Of a DNA stretch of 9,620 bases, positions 5,365-9,620 are shown in pieces (the first letter of the stretch is position 1; each line of letters opens with the position of its first letter). The notes under the pieces are model-generated. The model had not been told where the DNA came from and ran no database searches. It saw only the letters and a program-made list of their open reading frames with translations. A program made the translations under genes and the position numbers. Origin of the DNA: an uncultured Lachnospiraceae bacterium (GTDB taxonomy: Bacteria > Bacillota_A > Clostridia > Lachnospirales > Lachnospiraceae); assembly GCA_900553635.1 (NCBI GenBank), contig USDU01000081.1:1-9620 (forward strand), written 5' to 3'.

Positions 5365-5862
5365 ATGAGGAGGGGGCCCAGCCCAATCAGCAAGCGGATT
5401 CGGATTATCAACAACAAGTTCCGCGAGCTGTGGGATAAAAATCTTCTGAAATACAACCTGACCGGCATGCAGATGGAAATACTCTGCTATCTGAAATGCA
5501 ATCCGGACAAGGAAATTCATCAGCGGGAGATCGAGTACTGGTTCCAGCTGAAAAACCCGACGGTGACCGGCATCCTGAACCGGTTGGAGGAAAAAGGCTA
5601 TATCGCCAGGCGGCGCAATCCGGCTGACGGCAGATACCGGATTATAGAAGTGACGGAAAAAGGCAATCAGGTCATGGAGGATATGGGAGAGGGAGCCAGA
5701 AATCTGGACGAACGAATCTACGCCTGTATGACGGACGAGGAGCAGGCAAAGCTTCTGGAGCTTCTGGACCGGATCCTGGCGACTATGACGGAAAATGATG
5801 GAACAGAAGAACAGTTAGAGCAGCATAGAGAAAGAATCACACAAGGAGGGCACACATGCTGA
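5365..5862 (+). CDS. MarR-family transcriptional regulator
   Basis: A 165-residue protein of normal MarR length. Dimerisation helices lie at both ends (about 5-45 and 103-160). Between them is a winged helix-turn-helix: HQREIEYWFQLKNPTVTGIL (52-71) with the recognition helix near 62-76, and a wing with the family hallmark NPADGRYRIIEVTEKG (85-100, D88-G89-R90). The start has AAGGAGG 8 nt upstream. The 3' end overlaps the first ABC gene by 7 nt (ATG 5856 before stop 5860-5862), and that gene's own AAGGAGGG sits inside marR, so the genes are translationally linked. The usual role for such a gene is to repress its own promoter and release it on binding a small, often toxic, ligand; the inverted repeat at the promoter supports that. 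Confidence 0.92.
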   Translation: MRRGPSPISKRIRIINNKFRELWDKNLLKYNLTGMQMEILCYLKCNPDKEIHQREIEYWFQLKNPTVTGILNRLEEKGYIARRRNPADGRYRIIEVTEKGNQVMEDMGEGARNLDERIYACMTDEEQAKLLELLDRILATMTENDGTEEQLEQHRERITQGGHTC

Positions 5863-7601
5863 AGACATTAAAGGCCTATATAGGCGAGTACAAAAAGACG
5901 GCCATCTCAGCGCCGATTTTTATTGTCTTCGAGGTTATCTTTGAGATGATCATTCCGCTTCTGATGGCGGCCATCATCGACAACGGACTTGAGACAGGCA
6001 ACATGAAATACGTAATCACGATGGGACTGGTGATGCTTCTGGTATCCTTTGCGTCCCTGTTCTGCGGAGCTTTTGCCGCGAAGCAGGCGGCCATCGCGTC
6101 TACCGGATTTGCGAAAAATGTAAGAGAGGGAATGTACAATCATATCCAGGAATTTTCCTTCTCCAATATCGATCATTTTTCTACCGCGGGACTGGTTACA
6201 CGTCTGACCACCGATGTAACCAACGTACAGAACGCGTTCCAGATGATGATGCGTATGCTGATGCGCGCGCCGGTCATGCTGGTTACGGCCATGACGATGA
6301 CCTTTATCATCAACGCCAGACTGTCCTGTGTATATCTGGTGGCGCTGGTATTCTTAGGAATCGTCATTGCCTTCCTGATGGGCCGCGTAGGAAAATATTT
6401 CCGTGAAATGTTCGACAAATACGACGCCCTGAACGCAGATATCCAGGAAAACCTGACCGGTATCCGGGTAGTCAAGGCATACGTGCGTGAGGAACATGAG
6501 AAGCAGAAGTTCGGCAAGGCCTCTGAGGCCGTATACCGCTGCGCGATCCGGGCCCAGAAGCTGATGGTCAGCATGATGCCCACCATGCAGTTTACGGTTT
6601 ACGCCTGTATCATCGCGGTGTCCTGGCTGGGCGCCAGAACCATCGTAGCGGGCAATATGACCACCGGCCAGCTGATGAGTCTCTTTACCTATACCATGAA
6701 TATCATGATGAGCCTGATGTTCATCGCTATGGTAGCTGTTATGCTGACCATGGCGAAATCCTCCGCAGAGCGTATCTGCGAGGTCTTAAATGAAAAGAGC
6801 AGCCTGACCAATAAGGAGCAGGCTGTCACAGAGGTTCCTGATGGCTCCATTACCTTTGACAACGTATCCTTCAGCTACCGGAACGACGAGGGGAACCTGA
6901 ATCTGGATCATATCAATCTGGAAATCAAATCCGGCGAGACCGTAGGTATCCTGGGCGGCACCGGAAGCGCCAAGTCTACGTTGGTACAGCTGATCCCCAG
7001 ATTGTATGATGTAACAGGAGGAAGCGTCCGGGTAGGCGGCATCGACGTCCGGGATTACGACCTGGATTCCCTCCGGAATCAGGTATCCATGGTGCTTCAG
7101 AAGAACGTGCTGTTTTCCGGCACCATCAAGGAAAACCTGCGCTGGGGCGATAAGGACGCCAGCGATGAGGAGCTGATCCGCGTCTGTAAGCTGGCCTGCG
7201 CTGATGAATTTATCCAGCGCTTCCCGGAGCAGTATGACACCTGGATTGAGCAGGGCGGCAGCAATGTGTCCGGCGGACAGAAGCAGCGTCTCTGTATCGC
7301 CAGAGCCCTGTTGAAGAAGCCGAGAATCCTGATTCTGGACGATTCCACCAGCGCGGTGGATACCCATACGGACGCCATGATCCGGAAAGCCTTCCGGGAG
7401 GAGATTCCCGATACCACCAAGATTATCATTGCCCAGCGTATCTCTTCCGTACAGGAGTCGGATAAGATTATCGTGCTGGACGACGGTGCGGTGAGCGGCG
7501 TCGGAACCCATGAGGAATTATTGAAAAATAACGCAATTTACCGGGAAGTATACGAATCCCAGCAGAAGCCCACAGACAGCGAAGGAGGTGACGCAGAATG
7601 A
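5856..7601 (+). CDS. ABC exporter half-transporter A (degenerate ATP site subunit)
   Basis: A 581-residue fusion of a type IV ABC exporter membrane domain and a nucleotide-binding domain. Membrane helices lie near 16-40, 50-75, 134-171 (two), 243-265 and 275-303. NBD motifs: Walker A GGTGSAKST (367-375), with Ala372 where Gly is usual; Q-loop in MVLQKN; signature VSGGQ (471-475, canonical); Walker B ILILDD with Asp495 and Asp496, where the catalytic Glu should be; switch residue Gln527 (IIAQRISSV) instead of His. These changes mark the non-catalytic half of a heterodimeric exporter, while its intact VSGGQ would complete the partner's active site. ATG follows AAGGAGGG by 5 nt; the stop overlaps the next start (ATGA). 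The substrate is unknown; drugs, peptides or lipids are all possible. Confidence 0.93.
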   Translation: MLKTLKAYIGEYKKTAISAPIFIVFEVIFEMIIPLLMAAIIDNGLETGNMKYVITMGLVMLLVSFASLFCGAFAAKQAAIASTGFAKNVREGMYNHIQEFSFSNIDHFSTAGLVTRLTTDVTNVQNAFQMMMRMLMRAPVMLVTAMTMTFIINARLSCVYLVALVFLGIVIAFLMGRVGKYFREMFDKYDALNADIQENLTGIRVVKAYVREEHEKQKFGKASEAVYRCAIRAQKLMVSMMPTMQFTVYACIIAVSWLGARTIVAGNMTTGQLMSLFTYTMNIMMSLMFIAMVAVMLTMAKSSAERICEVLNEKSSLTNKEQAVTEVPDGSITFDNVSFSYRNDEGNLNLDHINLEIKSGETVGILGGTGSAKSTLVQLIPRLYDVTGGSVRVGGIDVRDYDLDSLRNQVSMVLQKNVLFSGTIKENLRWGDKDASDEELIRVCKLACADEFIQRFPEQYDTWIEQGGSNVSGGQKQRLCIARALLKKPRILILDDSTSAVDTHTDAMIRKAFREEIPDTTKIIIAQRISSVQESDKIIVLDDGAVSGVGTHEELLKNNAIYREVYESQQKPTDSEGGDAE

Positions 7602-9517
7602 GCAACAGCAAAAGACCCGGAGGTCCCGGAGGACCCAGAGGCATGAGAAAAGGCCCCAAGGCGAAAAACCCCATGAAGACGCTGAAGCGGATCTTCGCCA
7701 TCATCGTAAAGGGCTATCCGATTCAGTGCGTACTGGTTATCATCGGTATCGTAGTCGGAGTACTGGCTAACGTATACGGCAGCTTATTCCTGCAGTCCCT
7801 GATCGATGACTATATCACCCCACTGGTGGGAAGCTCCGCACCGGATTTCACGCCGCTTTTGAAGGCACTGGCCACCATGGCGGTGATTTATCTGGTGGGC
7901 GTGGTCTCCAACTATCTGTACAACCGCCTGATGATTCACATTTCCGAGGGCAGCCTGAAAAAAGTAAGGGACGGCCTGTTCGACCACATGGAGACCCTGG
8001 CGATTCCGTATTTTGACACCCATACCCACGGAGACCTGATGAGTATCTATACCAATGATACAGATACCCTGCGGCAGATGATCAGCCAGAGTATCCCGCA
8101 GCTGTTGTCCTCCGCCATTACCATCGTCAGCGTCTTCGCGTCTATGGTATACTTAAGCCCGATTCTGACCCTGATGATCGTTGCCATGGTATTCGTCATG
8201 ACAAATGTCATCAAGAAAATCGGCGGCCAGTCCGGCCGGTACTTCATGGCGCAGCAGCAGGATCTGGGTAAAGTCAACGGCTACATCGAGGAAATGATGG
8301 ACGGCCAGAAGGTGGTAAAGGTCTTCTGCCATGAGGAAGAAGCCAAGGCAAAATTCAAGGAGCTGAACGACAAGCTTTTCGACAGCGCCAGCAACGCGAA
8401 CGTCTATGCCAATGTGCTGATGCCGATAATGGGAAATATTGGAAATATCAATTATGTGCTGACCACCATTGTAGGATCTCTGCTGGCCATCGGCGGGATC
8501 GGCGGCCTGACTCTGGGCGGTCTTGCCTCCTTCCTGCAGCTGACAAGAAGCTTCAATCAGCCGATTGCGCAGATTGCCCAGCAGTTCAACTCTATCATTA
8601 TGGCCCTGGCAGGCGCGGAGCGAATCTTCAACCTGATGGATGAGCCCTCTGAGCAGGACGGCGGTTATGTAACCCTGGTCAATGCCCGCTATGAGGGTGA
8701 CAAGCTGGTGGAGGTGCCGGAGCGTACCGGTATCTGGGCCTGGAAGCATCCCCATCATGACGGTACCATCACATACACGGAGCTGAAGGGCGACGTAGTC
8801 ATGGACGGGGTAGACTTTGGGTATACACCGGAAAAAACCGTACTTCACGACATTAAGCTCTACGCGAAGCCCGGACAGAAGGTGGCCTTTGTAGGCGCTA
8901 CCGGAGCCGGAAAAACGACCATTACCAACCTGATTAACCGGTTTTACGATATTCAGGACGGAAAGATCCGTTACGACGGTATCAACATCAATAAGATTAA
9001 GAAGCAGGATCTGCGCCGTTCCCTGGGTATGGTACTTCAGGACAGCCACCTGTTCACCGGCACCGTAGCCGACAATATCCGGTACGGCAAGCTGGACGCC
9101 ACCGACAGCGAGGTCAAGGGCGCAGCCATGCTGGCAGGAGCAGACAGCTTTATCAGGCACCTGCCCCAGGGCTATGATACCATGCTTACCGGAGACGGCG
9201 GCAACCTGTCCCAGGGACAGCGTCAGCTTCTGACCATCGCCCGTGCAGCCATTGCCGACCCGCCCGTCCTGATCCTGGATGAGGCGACGTCCAGCATCGA
9301 CACCCGAACCGAAGCAATCGTCCAGCGAGGCATGGACAGCCTGATGCAGGGCCGTACGGTCTTCGTCATCGCCCACCGCCTCTCCACCGTCCAGAACTCC
9401 GACGTGATCATGGTCCTGGAGCAGGGACGCATCATCGAGCGGGGCAATCACGAGGAACTGATTGCCCAGAAGGGTAAATATTATCAGCTCTATACCGGAG
9501 CCTTTGAACTCTCATAA
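7598..9517 (+). CDS. ABC exporter half-transporter B (catalytic ATP site subunit)
   Basis: A 639-residue partner of the preceding gene, with ATG in ATGA overlap and AAGGAGGTGA upstream. It opens with a Gly/Pro-rich basic tail (RPGGPGGPRG), then a six-helix membrane domain (about 40-340). A linker of some 45 residues between the membrane domain and the NBD, with GIWAWKHPHHDGTITY, is longer than in most exporters and, from memory, recurs in clostridial members of this group. NBD motifs: Walker A GATGAGKTT (433-441), Q-loop in MVLQDS, signature LSQGQ (537-541) in place of LSGGQ, Walker B LILDE with Asp561 and catalytic Glu562, and switch His593 (IAHRLSTV). It thus supplies the catalytic Walker B and His, while its odd signature faces the degenerate site of subunit A. 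The arrangement matches BmrCD/LmrCD/TM287-288-type heterodimers. Confidence 0.93.
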   Translation: MSNSKRPGGPGGPRGMRKGPKAKNPMKTLKRIFAIIVKGYPIQCVLVIIGIVVGVLANVYGSLFLQSLIDDYITPLVGSSAPDFTPLLKALATMAVIYLVGVVSNYLYNRLMIHISEGSLKKVRDGLFDHMETLAIPYFDTHTHGDLMSIYTNDTDTLRQMISQSIPQLLSSAITIVSVFASMVYLSPILTLMIVAMVFVMTNVIKKIGGQSGRYFMAQQQDLGKVNGYIEEMMDGQKVVKVFCHEEEAKAKFKELNDKLFDSASNANVYANVLMPIMGNIGNINYVLTTIVGSLLAIGGIGGLTLGGLASFLQLTRSFNQPIAQIAQQFNSIIMALAGAERIFNLMDEPSEQDGGYVTLVNARYEGDKLVEVPERTGIWAWKHPHHDGTITYTELKGDVVMDGVDFGYTPEKTVLHDIKLYAKPGQKVAFVGATGAGKTTITNLINRFYDIQDGKIRYDGININKIKKQDLRRSLGMVLQDSHLFTGTVADNIRYGKLDATDSEVKGAAMLAGADSFIRHLPQGYDTMLTGDGGNLSQGQRQLLTIARAAIADPPVLILDEATSSIDTRTEAIVQRGMDSLMQGRTVFVIAHRLSTVQNSDVIMVLEQGRIIERGNHEELIAQKGKYYQLYTGAFELS

Positions 9518-9535
9518 CCTTAATCTCGAAAACCA

Positions 9536-9562
9536 GCTCTGTGGGGTTCGAAAAAACAGAGC
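9536..9562. repeat. Short hairpin after the ABC operon
   Basis: GCTCTGT (9536-9542) and ACAGAGC (9556-9562) form a 7-bp stem around a 13-nt loop rich in G then A. No T-run follows, so it is at best a weak terminator for the operon. Confidence 0.4.
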
Positions 9563-9584
9563 GTCCGTCTTAAAAGGAGCTTTT

Positions 9585-9620
9585 ATGCGAGAAAAATTTC
9601 AACATTTTATGCAAGGCCGC
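9585..9620 (+). CDS. Start of a further gene, cut by the window edge
   Basis: ATG at 9585 follows AAAAGGAG (9572-9579) by 5 nt and opens MREKFQHFMQGR. This start resembles small clostridial membrane proteins of unknown function that begin MREKF-x-x-FM-x-GR; that likeness is from memory and the visible 12 codons cannot prove it. The gap of 67 nt from the ABC operon leaves co-transcription possible. Confidence 0.6.
   Translation, partial: MREKFQHFMQGR

Noticed and set aside
6786..7511. 241-codon open frame on the minus strand opposite ABC subunit A
   Set aside because: It is antisense to the NBD of a clear ABC gene, has no plausible ribosome site or family pattern, and is a composition shadow.
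8153..9451. 432-codon open frame on the minus strand opposite ABC subunit B
   Set aside because: It lies entirely antisense to a gene with clear ABC motifs, and its product shows no domain pattern. GC-rich third positions on the coding strand readily create such antisense frames.
9541..9552. GGGGTTCGAA resembling a tRNA T-loop
   Set aside because: There are no matching acceptor, D or anticodon arms around it, so it is a chance match.
9536..9562. Hairpin as terminator of the ABC operon
   Set aside because: The stem is only seven pairs with a 13-nt loop and lacks a following T-run. It is listed only as a hairpin.

Overview
The window reads like a chromosome segment of an anaerobic Bacillota, most likely a Lachnospiraceae-type clostridium. 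This is inferred from the gene families (Rpn-type nuclease with a GREEG-rich tail, EFR1-type flavodoxin/ferredoxin, DUF1622, [4Fe-4S] cysteine desulfidase, MarR plus paired ABC exporters), from strong AGGAGG ribosome sites, and from TTGACA/TATAAT-like promoters. No species can be named from this.

Layout. Positions 1-1340 are decayed DNA: a hairpin that may cover the ribosome site of a leftward gene starting at the window edge, a frameshifted Rpn-family nuclease pseudogene (281-1112), and directly against its stop codon the headless 3' end of an EFR1-type protein (two 4Fe-4S clusters). Positions 1459-2083 hold a GNAT acetyltransferase and a small unknown ORF that seems to start at ATT, overlapping the GNAT stop. 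A DUF1622 membrane protein lies on the minus strand (2156-2482), with a ten-G run where its Shine-Dalgarno should be.

Positions 2700-5200 form an AT-richer block: cyuA (L-cysteine desulfidase) behind a good promoter with operator-like repeats, a GntR/FCD regulator, a strong hairpin terminator, and a broken KdgT-like permease gene. This looks like a catabolic locus that has lost its transporter; the permease-desulfidase link is inference.

From about 5260 to 9517 lies an intact GC-richer operon: promoter overlapped by a 36-bp inverted repeat, a MarR regulator, and two overlapping ABC exporter half-transporter genes. Their motifs are complementary: the first has a D-for-E Walker B and a Q-for-H switch residue, and the second has an LSQGQ signature. 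Together they predict a heterodimer with one degenerate and one catalytic ATP site, as in the BmrCD/LmrCD/TM287-288 class. MarR probably represses its own operon until a ligand appears. A further gene begins at 9585 and runs off the edge.

No clearly new system is evident. The most unusual points are the homopolymer ribosome site, the ATT-start ORF, the repeat architecture at the cyuA and marR promoters, and the pattern of gene decay.
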